Positions 1-8,435 of a stretch of 45,078 nucleotides of DNA are shown piece by piece. The DNA lies in NCBI GenBank assembly GCA_900548565.1, contig URKV01000002.1, positions 1 through 45,078 of the forward strand, written 5' to 3'. Under the pieces are notes generated by a model. The model saw only the letters and a list, made by a program, of their open reading frames with translations. It was not told the DNA's origin and ran no database searches. Origin of the DNA: an uncultured Collinsella sp. Lineage in GTDB: Bacteria > Actinomycetota > Coriobacteriia > Coriobacteriales > Coriobacteriaceae. Made by a program: the position numbers and the translations under genes. Position 1 is the stretch's first letter. Each line of letters begins with the position of its first letter.

Positions 1-1
1 A

Positions 2-34
2 TCGTCGGCAGCGTCAGATGTGTATAAGAGACAG
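2..34 (+). other. Nextera Read-1 transposase adapter (artefact)
   Basis: The first 34 bases are not genomic. Positions 2-34 match the 33-nt Illumina Nextera Read-1 adapter and end with the 19-bp Tn5 mosaic end (AGATGTGTATAAGAGACAG). Position 1 would be the last base of the i5 index. Genomic sequence begins at 35, so the ammonium transporter reading frame is cut here by the library and not by biology. Confidence 0.97.
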
Positions 35-712
35 GTTAAAGCCAAACCAGCCAAACCAAAGCAGGCCGGCGCCCAACGCCACAAACGGCACGTTATGTGG
101 ACGGTAGCTCACCATGCCAAAGCCACGACGACGGCCAAGCATTAAGCAGAGGATCAGGCCGGTAAGACCGGACGAAATGTGCACCACGTCGCCGCCGGCA
201 AAGTCGAGTGCGCCGATAATGTCACCGATAAAGGAGCCATCGCCGCCCCAAACCATGTGGGCAAGCGGCGCATAGACCACAAGCAGCCAAATGCCCAGGA
301 AGGCCGTCATGGCACCAAACTTAACGCGGCCGGCCAGGCTGCCCGTGACGATAGCGGCCGTGATCATGGCAAACGCCATCTGGAAGGCGATGTTGATGAC
401 CTGAGGATAGACGGCACCGTCCGCGGCATTGCCCTCGGCCGCCCGCAGCACCTGGCCGAGCACCGGCAGGCACAGCAGCTGGTCAAGGCCTCCAATAAAC
501 GGGCTGGAACCGTCGCCGCCGTAGGCCAGCGACCAGCCGGCAATAACCCACAGCACACCAACCAGGCCAATGGCGCCAAAGCACATGAGCATGGTGTTGA
601 TGACATTTTTGCGCCTGGACAGGCCGCCATAGAAAAACGCCAAACCCGGTGTCATTAAAAACACGAGCATGGTGCAGATGAGCATAAACGTTGTCGATCC
701 CGTATCGTACAT
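35..712 (-). CDS. amt: Ammonium transporter Amt, N-terminal part (truncated at contig end)
   Basis: Amt/MEP/Rh-family channel for uptake of ammonium/ammonia across the cytoplasmic membrane. About 226 residues are present out of the 400 or more usual for the family. Family hallmarks seen are the FYGGLSRRKN segment after the first membrane helix, an HISSG motif and the WFGWFGFN motif, at which the sequence stops. The residues SLIHI that would follow are translated adapter. ATG 712 is chosen because GGGGGAG lies 5 nt upstream; a longer frame to 769 has no better site. A 20-bp tandem repeat at 815-851 lies in its upstream region and may be a nitrogen-control site. No glnK is visible, but the downstream side is missing. 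Confidence 0.93.
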
Positions 713-814
713 TCGCTCCCCCTTGGTCGCATGAACGTTGTCGGCGCCCATAATGCGGCCGAGGGGCAACTGGTGTAGACCAGATACGGCGTTGTTAAAC
801 GCTGCGTTGTCGAA

Positions 815-851
815 TGGAAACGGTGCCGCAATCTTGGAAACGGTGCGGCAA
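815..851. repeat. Two tandem 17-nt repeats (20-bp period) upstream of amt
   Basis: The sequence TGGAAACGGTGCCGCAA at 815-831 recurs at 835-851 with one change (GCC to GCG). The copies start 20 bp apart, about two helical turns, so bound dimers would sit on the same DNA face. The repeat lies about 100 bp upstream of the amt start and just beyond the 3' end of the next gene. GAAAC-N6-GCAAC-like spacing recalls actinobacterial GlnR boxes, but that link is inference only. Confidence 0.45.
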
Positions 852-910
852 CGGACGCGAAACGGACGGGAAATACACGAGCAAGGGAGCCGTGAGCGCG
901 CCCGTCCCGA

Positions 911-1930
911 CTAGCGCCGAAACAGCTCGTGGGCACGATCACGGAGATCGGTAGCTCGGATGACGCCCTCGTAGCGGTTGATGCGCAAGCGCGGGAAGGC
1001 ATTGAAGAAGCGCAGGTCGCGTCGGCTGAGCGACACGCTTGGCACCGGACGACTCATGCGCTTGCCGGCAAGGCGACGACTGAGCGACGGATGCGACATG
1101 TTCGGCGCGGCATCGGCCACGCGGCGGGCGGCAAGCGCCAAGCCGCGAGCACCATCCGCGATAAACGTCGGCATCGAAGCCTTCTCGCGCAGGGCATCGA
1201 GCGCGGCGTCACCCAGCTCGGCCAGCCACGCGTTAACGGCACGGCTACGGATGTGCGTCTGTGTCACCGAGTCAATCGTCGATTCGGGAATGCGCTCGAG
1301 CATTGAGTCCGAGGCATCGGCAAGCGACTCGTTAATGCGGTCGGCAAGGTCGGCCCGGACGCGCTCCAGCTGATCAGACAGACGCCGCCAGCTCGCCAAC
1401 GAGCACACCGCGTCGACCATCATCGTGACCGCGGCGATAAAGGCGGACAGCCGCACAATCAGCACCGGCAGATGGCCAAGCAGCCCCAGCAATGCCGGCT
1501 CCACTAAACGGCAAATACACAACGCACCCAAGCCAAACGCGCAGGCCCAGTACAGACAGATGCGTCCGTGCAAGTTAAACGGCAGGTGCGAGTAATCCCA
1601 AAAGCGAGCGCCCGTTGTTTTTTCCAACAGCACGCCTACGCTGTACTCAATCACGCTGCATACGAGCGCTGCAGCGACAAACTGGCTCGAGGCATCCGGA
1701 ATCCCACGCAACAGCAGCCAGCAGGCAATGCCGCCCGCGCCATAGATAGGGCAACACGGTCCCAGCAAAAAGCCGCTGTTGGCAAAGCGTCCGTGGTTGA
1801 GCATGGCGCAGACTGTCGATTCCCATGCCCAGCCGCAAAAACCGTAGAAGGCAAACGAGAGCACCAGTGCCGAAAGCGGGCAGGCGGCAAGCGTCGCGCC
1901 GTCAAAGGACATGTCGATCGCGGTCCCCAC
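911..1930 (-). CDS. Membrane protein with CmpB-type (putative ABC-transporter type IV) domain
   Basis: 339-residue protein whose first 200 residues resemble the ABC_trans_CmpB / DUF1113 family. Several hydrophobic helices flank the typical WESTVCAML and LLGPCCPIYG-like motifs. The second half (about 200-339) is soluble, basic and probably helical, and I do not recognise it. The function of the family is not settled, so transport is only a family label. GTG 1930 is preceded by GGAGAGGG 6 nt upstream, inside the end of the HD gene. The two genes are separated by 3 bp and are very likely co-transcribed. ATG 1912 is the alternative start. Confidence 0.75.
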   Translation of the reverse strand: MGTAIDMSFDGATLAACPLSALVLSFAFYGFCGWAWESTVCAMLNHGRFANSGFLLGPCCPIYGAGGIACWLLLRGIPDASSQFVAAALVCSVIEYSVGVLLEKTTGARFWDYSHLPFNLHGRICLYWACAFGLGALCICRLVEPALLGLLGHLPVLIVRLSAFIAAVTMMVDAVCSLASWRRLSDQLERVRADLADRINESLADASDSMLERIPESTIDSVTQTHIRSRAVNAWLAELGDAALDALREKASMPTFIADGARGLALAARRVADAAPNMSHPSLSRRLAGKRMSRPVPSVSLSRRDLRFFNAFPRLRINRYEGVIRATDLRDRAHELFRR

Positions 1931-1933
1931 CGT

Positions 1934-2491
1934 CTACCCTCTCCTCTTCTCGCTCGAATCTTTGCTCGAGCCGTCACTCGAGCCCTCGTTCGAATCGTTC
2001 GCGCCGCTTTTGCGCCGCAGACGACCGGCGACCGTCTCACGCAGAGCACACCATTTATCCGCTAGGCACACAATCCATGCCTCACGACACGTCGGCGGCA
2101 CCGGCACCAGCGGAAACATATGCCGCACGATAATATTCCGTTCGCGCGGCGTCAGCTCAAAATCTTCCTCTGCACGTGCCAGGGCAAAAAACGGGTGGCG
2201 AAAGCCATGCAGCCGATGGCTTGGGTCGGGATCGTGCCAGTCATAGAGAAAGTAATCGTGCAGCAGGGCCCCGCGTAGCAACGAGGCGCGGTCGACCGAG
2301 ACACCGACGCGGCCCAGGCGCTCGGCAAAGGACAGGCTCGCCCGCGCCACCGAGGTCACGTGCGTATACACCGTCACATCGCCATGCTGGATAAACTCGC
2401 GCGTCAGGTCCAAGCGGCCCGCCTGGGCCAGCTGGCGGGCGGCATAGTCGACCTCGCGCGCGATTTTCTCGGCACGAACGACATCGGACAT
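1934..2491 (-). CDS. HD-domain protein (putative metal-dependent phosphohydrolase)
   Basis: 185-residue protein with the HD-superfamily pattern: a His in VYTHVTSVA, the HD pair in GALLHDYFLYD, and a distal Asp in CLADKWCAL. Such proteins are usually metal-dependent phosphohydrolases acting on nucleotides; the substrate here is unknown. The C-terminus is a Ser/Asp/Lys-rich low-complexity tail. ATG 2491 is chosen over 2563 because AAGGAGG lies 5 nt upstream. It is the first gene of a two-gene operon with the CmpB-like membrane protein and is divergent from the DXS-like gene. Confidence 0.8.
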   Translation of the reverse strand: MSDVVRAEKIAREVDYAARQLAQAGRLDLTREFIQHGDVTVYTHVTSVARASLSFAERLGRVGVSVDRASLLRGALLHDYFLYDWHDPDPSHRLHGFRHPFFALARAEEDFELTPRERNIIVRHMFPLVPVPPTCREAWIVCLADKWCALRETVAGRLRRKSGANDSNEGSSDGSSKDSSEKRRG

Positions 2492-2719
2492 GCTGCCTCC
2501 TTCCAGCGACTCGCGGCGACAAGCCACAGCCTGTGCACAATCGATAAGAACATCATGGAACACATCAGTATGGCATCGGACAAAACGTTTTGCCCCACCA
2601 GTTGGCGAATTACCGCGCCGCCGTCACATATCAAACGCCAAAATGTGCGAGACTGTCTTGTGCAATTGTGTCGGCCGAGGGAGCGCCGGCGCTCGATTCG
2701 CATGGAGTAACCCACAACG

Positions 2720-4501
2720 ATGCTGCTTACGCAAACGACAACGCCCGAGGACGTCAAGGCTCTCGACCGCGCCGAGCTTCCGCTGCTCTGCGGCGAGATT
2801 CGCCACGCCATCCTCGAAAGCTCCGCCGCTGTCGGCGGACACGTTGCCCCCAACCTGGGCGTCGTTGAGCTTACGGTTGCGCTTCATCGCGTGTTTAACT
2901 CCCCTATCGACAAGATTGTCTTTGACGTGTCGCACCAGACCTACGCCCACAAGGCGCTGACTGGGCGCGCGTACACTTATATCGATCCGGAGCGTTATGG
3001 TGAGGCTTCTGGCTTTGCCAATCCCGACGAGTCCGAGCACGACCTGTTTGCCATGGGGCATACCTCGACCTCGGTGAGCTTGGGCTGCGGCCTTGCCCAC
3101 GCGCGCGACCTGGCGGGTGACACGTATAACGTCATTACCGTTATTGGCGACGGTTCGCTTTCGGGCGGCCTGGCGTTTGAGGGCTTTAACAATGCCGCCG
3201 AGCTCGACAGCAACCTGATCATCATCGTCAACGATAACGACCAGTCCATCGCCGAAAACCACGGTGGCCTGTATCGCAATTTGGCCGAGCTGCGCGCCAG
3301 CAATGGCGCTACCGAGCACAACGTTTTCCGCGCGCTGGGCCTCGACTATCGCTATCTGGACGCCGGCAACGATGTCCAAGCGCTGGTCGATACGCTGCAG
3401 GAGCTGCGCGACATCGATCACCCCATCGTGCTGCACGTCTCGACCGCCAAGGGCAAGGGCTTTGAGCCAGCCCAGAGCGACCCCGAGCACTGGCATCATG
3501 TGGGGCCCTTCGATATGGCAACCGGCCGCAAACTTTGCCCGGGCCACCCGAGCGAGCCCGCACCGCGCACCTATGCCGATATTACGGGCGAGGCACTCAA
3601 CGCCGCTATTGCGAACGACCCGCAGGTTGTCGCTATCACGGCTGCCACACCCTATATCATGGGCTTTACGCCCGAGCTTCGCGCCGCGGCAGACAAGCAG
3701 TTTGTCGACGTGGGCATTGCCGAAGAGCACGCCGTCACCTTTGCCACCGCGCTCGCCAGCGCCGGCGCCAAGCCGGTCTTTGGCGCGTACGGCACGTTTT
3801 TGCAGCGCGCCTACGATGAACTGTGGCACGACCTGTGCCTCAACGACGCCCCCGCAACCATCCTGGTGTTTGGCGCGTCGATCTTTGGCACCACGTCCGA
3901 GACGCATCTCTCGTTCTTTGATATTTCCATGCTGGGCGGACTTCCCAACATGCGCTACCTAGCACCGGTCTGCATGGAGGAATACCTGTCCATGCTGAGC
4001 TGGTCGCTCGGCCACCGCGAGCATCCCGTGGCGATCCGCGTACCGGGCATCGGCCTGGCAAGCCGCCCCGATCTGGCACCCGCCGAGGGCGCCGATTACA
4101 GCGCCGTTCGCTACAACGTGGTGCGCCAGGGTCACGACGTTGCCGTGCTCGCGCTTGGCGATTTCTTTGAGCTGGGCGAGCGCGTGGCAAACCGTCTGGC
4201 TGCCGAGTACGGTATCGAGGCCACGCTCGTCAACCCGCGCTTTGCAACTGAGCTCGACCACGAGTTCCTCGACAGCCTTGCCGCCGAGCATCGCGTTGTC
4301 GTCACCCTCGAGGACGGCATCTTGGACGGCGGCTGGGGCGAGCGCGTGGCGTGCTATCTGGCATGCACGCCGTTACGTACGCGCACCTTCGGCATCGCCA
4401 AGGGCTTCCCCGACCGCTACGACCCCAACGAGCTGCTCGCCCAGAACGGCATGACGGTCGAGAACATGGCTGCCGAAGCCGTAAGGCTGCTCAACGAGTA
4501 G
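2720..4501 (+). CDS. 1-deoxy-D-xylulose-5-phosphate synthase (DXS)-like enzyme, divergent
   Basis: 593-residue thiamine-diphosphate enzyme of the DXS/transketolase family. DXS makes 1-deoxyxylulose 5-phosphate from pyruvate and glyceraldehyde 3-phosphate for isoprenoids, thiamine and pyridoxal. Seen: the GGHVAPNLG histidine motif, the GDG...N cofactor motif (GDGSLSGG then NDND), the catalytic Glu in GIAEEHAVTF, and FLQRAYDELWHD. It is shorter than typical DXS (about 620-640). The DRAG-x-GxDG-THxGAFD region reads GASIFGTTSETHLSFFD, and the YPRG motif reads VPGI, so Arg and Asp residues that hold the aldehyde phosphate in E. coli DXS appear lost. It may be a DXS of a divergent clade or a related enzyme with another acceptor. 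It is followed by a clear terminator. GGAG lies 12 nt before the ATG, a long spacing. Confidence 0.8.
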   Translation: MLLTQTTTPEDVKALDRAELPLLCGEIRHAILESSAAVGGHVAPNLGVVELTVALHRVFNSPIDKIVFDVSHQTYAHKALTGRAYTYIDPERYGEASGFANPDESEHDLFAMGHTSTSVSLGCGLAHARDLAGDTYNVITVIGDGSLSGGLAFEGFNNAAELDSNLIIIVNDNDQSIAENHGGLYRNLAELRASNGATEHNVFRALGLDYRYLDAGNDVQALVDTLQELRDIDHPIVLHVSTAKGKGFEPAQSDPEHWHHVGPFDMATGRKLCPGHPSEPAPRTYADITGEALNAAIANDPQVVAITAATPYIMGFTPELRAAADKQFVDVGIAEEHAVTFATALASAGAKPVFGAYGTFLQRAYDELWHDLCLNDAPATILVFGASIFGTTSETHLSFFDISMLGGLPNMRYLAPVCMEEYLSMLSWSLGHREHPVAIRVPGIGLASRPDLAPAEGADYSAVRYNVVRQGHDVAVLALGDFFELGERVANRLAAEYGIEATLVNPRFATELDHEFLDSLAAEHRVVVTLEDGILDGGWGERVACYLACTPLRTRTFGIAKGFPDRYDPNELLAQNGMTVENMAAEAVRLLNE

Positions 4502-4545
4502 AAAAACCTCCGCTAGGGAAGCACCCCTGCGGAGGTTTTTGTTTT
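4502..4545 (+). terminator. Rho-independent terminator of the DXS-like gene
   Basis: It begins directly after the stop codon. AAAAACCTCCGC (4502-4513) pairs with GCGGAGGTTTTT (4529-4540), and the arm itself supplies the T-run, continued by GTTTT. Confidence 0.92.
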
Positions 4546-4885
4546 CGCGGCGCGATTATCTCAATCTGTAACACCTAGGGCCCGAATTCCCGTCTAGCTG
4601 TTACAGATCGAGATAAGACGTCGTAGTCCCAGACCTTTGTCTCAATCTGTAACAGATAGGGACCTTTTGACCGTCCAGATGTTACAGATTGAGACATTCG
4701 AATCCCCCTGAAGAGAAAATCTCGATCTGTAACAGTCACTCGGCAAAAACGGCTGCAGATGTTACAGATTGAGATAAAGCAGCGAGACATGCCGCTGCAT
4801 CGGTCAGAACCACCACAAAGGTGCCTGTCCCTTTTTGGCAGGTAGAATAACCCATAAGGTAAGTATGTTTCTGAGTTATTTCGTG
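4546..4885. other. Gene-free interval upstream of the amino-acid ABC operon
   Basis: No credible reading frame. It holds three tandem palindromic units (4556-4775) and a 20-nt fragment (4824-4843) of the CCTGTCCCTTTTTGGCAGGT repeat that occurs in longer form at 18400, 25355 and 28928. The operon promoter follows at 4886. Confidence 0.8.
4556..4775. repeat. Array of three palindromic units with a shared 16-17 bp arm
   Basis: The core TCTCAATCTGTAACA occurs six times in alternating orientation. Unit 1 has arms 4556-4573 and 4599-4616 (17 of 18 pairs), unit 2 has 4638-4654 and 4680-4696 (17 of 17), unit 3 has 4719-4734 and 4760-4775 (15 of 16). Loops are 25 nt and unrelated in sequence; the units are 21-22 nt apart. 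Mismatches are A/G, which would leave G-U pairs in RNA. As RNA it would fold into three consecutive hairpins. Confidence 0.93.
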
Positions 4886-4915
4886 TTGACCCATTTGAGC
4901 GCGATAGGGTATAAC
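4886..4915 (+). promoter_or_regulatory. Sigma-70-type promoter of the amino-acid ABC operon
   Basis: TTGACC (4886-4891) and TATAAC (4910-4915) with an 18-nt spacer, 43 nt before the start codon of the binding protein. Confidence 0.75.
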
Positions 4916-4958
4916 TCTACTCAACCGCTAGGGATTTTATTGAGAAAGGTGTTCTACC

Positions 4959-5954
4959 ATGAGCAAGAACCTCTCCCAGCAGGTCGTTCTCGACCGCCGC
5001 GGCTTTGTCGCCGCCACCTTCGCAACCGTCGCCGGCCTTGGTCTTGCCGGCTGCTCCGACACCAGCGCCGAGGCCGACAAGGGTTCCGCCGCCGGCTCCT
5101 CCAAGAGCTCCAATGATACCGAGGCTTCCACCACGCTCGACGCCAAGGCATTCGACAAGCTCGTCGACAATGGCCCCAAGGCCGATGACGGCGCCATCGC
5201 CGCCAGCACCTGGGCGACGGCCGTCAAGGACGCCGGCGTCTTTAAGATCGGTGGCGTTCAGACCTCCACACTCTTCTCCCTCCTCAACGAGAAAGACGGC
5301 CAGACCCGCGGCTTCGATGCCGGCATCGCGCAGCTCCTGTCCAACTACATTCTGGGCGAAAACAAGGTCGAGATCACCCAGGTGACCTCGGACACGCGCG
5401 AGTCCGTCCTGCAGAACGGCCAGGTCGACGCCGTCTTTGCCACCTACACCATCACTGACGAGCGCAAGAAGCTCGTCTCCTTTGCCGGCCCCTACTACTA
5501 CACCCAGCAGGCCATCCTGGTGCTCGCCGATAACGACGACATCAAGAGCGTCGACGACCTGGCCGACAAGAACGTCGCCGTCCAGTCCGGCTCCAACGGC
5601 CCTGCCATCCTGGAGGAGCTCGCACCCAAGGCCAGCCAGCAGGAGTTCAAGACCGACGAGGAGGCCCGCCAGGCACTCCAGCAGGGTCGCGTTGACGCCT
5701 ACGTCATCGATAACAATATGCAGCAGAGCGCCCTGGTCCGCGAGCCCGGTAAGTACAAGATTGCCGGCAAGCCCTTCGGCAGCAAGGAGCCCTATGGTAT
5801 CGGCCTGCCGCTCGATTCCGACGGCGTCGCCTTTGTCAACGACTTCCTTAAGAAGATCGAGGACGATGGCACCTGGACCGAGCTGTGGCAGATCTGCATC
5901 GGCGACCGTACGGGCGACACCAATGTTCCCGAGCTGCCCGAGATCGGCGCCTAG
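4959..5954 (+). CDS. Amino-acid ABC transporter substrate-binding lipoprotein (SBP family 3)
   Basis: 331-residue extracytoplasmic binding protein. The N-terminus has a DRRGF segment like a Tat signal, a hydrophobic stretch and the lipobox LAGC, so it should be a lipid-anchored protein. A Ser/Asp/Lys-rich linker follows, then a bacterial solute-binding family 3 domain (about 70-320) with typical segments such as GFDAGIAQLL, VDAVFATYTIT and VAVQSGSN. Substrate class is probably glutamate, glutamine or aspartate; the exact ligand cannot be read. ATG 4959 has GAAAGGTG about 7 nt upstream. It is the first gene of an operon with two permeases, an ATPase and a C26-type hydrolase. Confidence 0.93.
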   Translation: MSKNLSQQVVLDRRGFVAATFATVAGLGLAGCSDTSAEADKGSAAGSSKSSNDTEASTTLDAKAFDKLVDNGPKADDGAIAASTWATAVKDAGVFKIGGVQTSTLFSLLNEKDGQTRGFDAGIAQLLSNYILGENKVEITQVTSDTRESVLQNGQVDAVFATYTITDERKKLVSFAGPYYYTQQAILVLADNDDIKSVDDLADKNVAVQSGSNGPAILEELAPKASQQEFKTDEEARQALQQGRVDAYVIDNNMQQSALVREPGKYKIAGKPFGSKEPYGIGLPLDSDGVAFVNDFLKKIEDDGTWTELWQICIGDRTGDTNVPELPEIGA

Positions 5955-6042
5955 GCAGCGAGCCTGGTAACGACCGCAACGAAACCATATGGAAACGCAT
6001 GGTGCGCTTTATTGCGGTAAACTGTTTCCTCACTGAGTTGTC

Positions 6043-6071
6043 GGGGCTTCCGTACACACGGGAGCCCCTTT
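6043..6071 (+). terminator. Hairpin between binding-protein and permease genes
   Basis: GGGGCTTCCG pairs with CGGGAGCCCC (one mismatch) around a 6-nt loop, followed by a short TTT. It is a weak terminator or mRNA-stability hairpin, which would let the binding-protein message outnumber that of the permeases. Confidence 0.65.
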
Positions 6072-6092
6072 CCTTATCGGCGGGAGGTCCGC

Positions 6093-6752
6093 ATGAGTCT
6101 CTCCGAGCTCTGGTCGCTCTATGGCCAGAACTATATCGACGCGCTGCTAGCAACCTGGGGCATGACGCTTGAGTCGTTTGCCATCGCCATGGTACTGGCC
6201 GTCGCCGTCACCGTGATGCGCGTGTCGCCGCTCAAGCCACTGCGCGTCTTTGGCGACCTGTATGTCCAGGTCTTCCGTAACATCCCCGGCATCGCGCTGC
6301 TCATTATCGTCGTCTACGCGCTGCCGCCGCTCAAGGTCGTTCTGCCCTACCGCACCTGCGTTATCGTCGCCACGGTCCTTTTGGGCTCGGCCTTTGGTTC
6401 CGAGAACTTTATGAGCGGCATCAACACCGTCGGCGTCGGCCAGGTGGAAGCCGCCCGCTCGCTCGGCATGAGCTTCAGCCGTATCCTCGCTAAGATCGTG
6501 ATTCCGCAGGCGCTGCGTTCGAGCGTGCTGCCCATGACCAACCTCTTTATCGCCGTCATGCTCACCACCGCGCTCGGCAGTCAGGTGCCGCTTAAACCGC
6601 AGGAGCTCACCGGCGTGGTGAGCTACATCAACACACGCTCGCTCGGCGGCGTCGCCGCGTTCTTTATCTCGGCGCTCGGCTACCTGGGCACGGCCTTTGT
6701 GGTGAGCCACATTGGCAACTATATCGATAAGAAGGTGAGAATCCTCCGATGA
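6093..6752 (+). CDS. Amino-acid ABC transporter permease (HisM/GlnP family)
   Basis: 219-residue inner-membrane permease of a polar amino-acid importer. It has about five helices and the family EAA-like loop VGQVEAARSLGMSFSRI (about residues 115-131), which contacts the ATPase, followed by IVIPQALRS. GGGAGG lies 6 nt before the ATG. The stop codon overlaps the start of the next permease by 4 nt (ATGA), so the two are translationally coupled and probably form a heterodimer. Confidence 0.93.
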   Translation: MSLSELWSLYGQNYIDALLATWGMTLESFAIAMVLAVAVTVMRVSPLKPLRVFGDLYVQVFRNIPGIALLIIVVYALPPLKVVLPYRTCVIVATVLLGSAFGSENFMSGINTVGVGQVEAARSLGMSFSRILAKIVIPQALRSSVLPMTNLFIAVMLTTALGSQVPLKPQELTGVVSYINTRSLGGVAAFFISALGYLGTAFVVSHIGNYIDKKVRILR

Positions 6753-7582
6753 GCAAGCATTCCACCTCCGCGCTTACCATGCGCGATGCGCTCTACGAGG
6801 CTCCCGGCCCCAAGATGCGCGCCAAGATTCGCATCGGCACCGCCATCTCACTCGTCGCCGTCGCCGTGCTCGTCGCCCTGGTACTGCAGCGCTTTTATGT
6901 GACCGGCCAGCTTTCGGTCCACTATTGGTATTTCTTTACGCACCTCACCACCTGGAAGTTCCTGCTTGCCGGCTTTGAGGGCACGGTAAAGGTCGCGCTC
7001 ACCGCAGGCGCCATCGCGCTGGTGCTGGGCTTAGCCCTTATGCTCGGCCGCACCAGCGACATTAAGCCGCTGCAGCTGGCCTGCCGCGTGCTCACCGATT
7101 TCTTCCGCGGCGTGCCGAGTCTGCTGTTCATTTACTTCTTCTTTTTGGTGCGGCCCCAGTACAAGATCTCGCTGCCGTCGTTTTGGATGCTCACGCTGCC
7201 TGTCGCGCTCGCTGCGGCCGGCGTGCTGGCCGAGATTTTCCGCGCCGGCGTCAATGCCGTGCCGCGCGGTCAGGTCGAGGCAGCCCAGGCGCTCGGTCTC
7301 TCCAAGGCCAAAATCACCTTTAAAATCGTGTTGCCGCAGGCTATTCGGTTTATCATTCCGTCGTTGATTTCGCAGCTCGTGGTCGTAGTCAAAGACACCA
7401 CCGTCGCCTATGTAGTGAGCTACCCCGACCTCATGCAAAACGCCCGCGTGCTCATTACCAACTACGACGCCCTCGTGTCGGTCTACCTGGTGATCGCAGT
7501 CATCTACATCCTCATCAACGTCGCGATCAACAAGGCCGCTGTCTATGTTTCGCACAAGACCGGCGCGACCATCATCCGCTAA
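6749..7582 (+). CDS. Amino-acid ABC transporter permease, second subunit
   Basis: 277-residue permease of the same family as its upstream neighbour, with a longer N-terminus (about 60 residues before the conserved TM core). The ATPase-contact loop reads RGQVEAAQALGLSKAKI, followed by VLPQAIRF. It overlaps the first permease by 4 nt and is followed 36 nt later by the ATPase gene. Confidence 0.93.
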   Translation: MSKHSTSALTMRDALYEAPGPKMRAKIRIGTAISLVAVAVLVALVLQRFYVTGQLSVHYWYFFTHLTTWKFLLAGFEGTVKVALTAGAIALVLGLALMLGRTSDIKPLQLACRVLTDFFRGVPSLLFIYFFFLVRPQYKISLPSFWMLTLPVALAAAGVLAEIFRAGVNAVPRGQVEAAQALGLSKAKITFKIVLPQAIRFIIPSLISQLVVVVKDTTVAYVVSYPDLMQNARVLITNYDALVSVYLVIAVIYILINVAINKAAVYVSHKTGATIIR

Positions 7583-7618
7583 CGCTTTACCATTTCGAGT
7601 CATAAGGAGCCGAGCACC

Positions 7619-8383
7619 ATGGCACAGAGCACCTCTTCCACCGGCAATCAGCCGCTGATCGAGCTCAGACACGTCGATAAGCACTATGGCGATCTGCACG
7701 TCCTCAACGACATCAATCTCTCGGTCGACCGCGGCGAGGTCGTCGTTGTGATCGGCCCCTCGGGCTCGGGCAAGTCGACCATGTGCCGCACCATCAACCG
7801 CCTGGAAACCATCGACTCGGGCGAGATCCTCATCGAGGGCGAGCCCCTGCCACAGGAAGGCAAGGATCTTGCCCGCATGCGTGCCGAACTGGGCATGGTG
7901 TTTCAGCAGTTCAACCTGTTCGCACATATGACCGTACTGCAAAACGTCATGCTGGGGCCGGTCGATGTGCTGGGTGTCTCCAAGGACGAGGCCCGTGAGC
8001 GTGCCATGGACCTGCTGAGCCGCGTGGGCGTGGCCGAGCAGGCCGATAAGGTGCCCGCACAGCTCTCGGGCGGCCAGCAACAGCGCGTAGCCATCGCCCG
8101 CTCGCTTGCCATGCAACCCAAGGCCATGCTCTTTGACGAGCCCACGAGTGCCCTTGACCCCGAGATGATCAACGAGGTGCTCGAGGTCATGGTCCGTCTG
8201 GCCCAGCAGGGCATGACGATGATCGTCATTACGCACGAGATGAACTTCGCCCGCCGCGTGGCCGATCGCGTCGTCTTTATGGCCGACGGTCAGATCGTGG
8301 AAACCGGCACGCCTGACGAGTTCTTCGACCACCCCCAGACCAAGCGCGCCCAGGACTTCCTCAACTCCATCAAGGGCCACTAA
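7619..8383 (+). CDS. Amino-acid ABC transporter ATP-binding protein (GlnQ-like)
   Basis: 254-residue ABC ATPase that powers the importer. Walker A GPSGSGKST (residues 46-54), Q-loop VFQQFN, signature LSGGQQQR, Walker B AMLFDEPTSALDPE and switch His in ITHEM are all intact. AAGGAG precedes the ATG, and the order binding protein, permease, permease, ATPase is typical of polar amino-acid uptake systems. Confidence 0.95.
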   Translation: MAQSTSSTGNQPLIELRHVDKHYGDLHVLNDINLSVDRGEVVVVIGPSGSGKSTMCRTINRLETIDSGEILIEGEPLPQEGKDLARMRAELGMVFQQFNLFAHMTVLQNVMLGPVDVLGVSKDEARERAMDLLSRVGVAEQADKVPAQLSGGQQQRVAIARSLAMQPKAMLFDEPTSALDPEMINEVLEVMVRLAQQGMTMIVITHEMNFARRVADRVVFMADGQIVETGTPDEFFDHPQTKRAQDFLNSIKGH

Positions 8384-8435
8384 CCCAATTGCCATCTTCG
8401 TTCGCCCTGACCATCCAAACTCGAAGGCTACACCT

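Noticed and set aside
2624..3907. 427-codon open frame on the minus strand, antisense to the DXS-like gene
   Set aside because: No family similarity and no ribosome site; such frames arise in GC-rich genes. The plus-strand protein has clear thiamine-enzyme motifs. The same holds for 7031-8452 (-) and 17789-19402 (-).
4556..4775. Possible CRISPR array
   Set aside because: The repeats alternate in orientation and pair into hairpins, there are only six short (15-17 nt) cores, and no cas gene is near.
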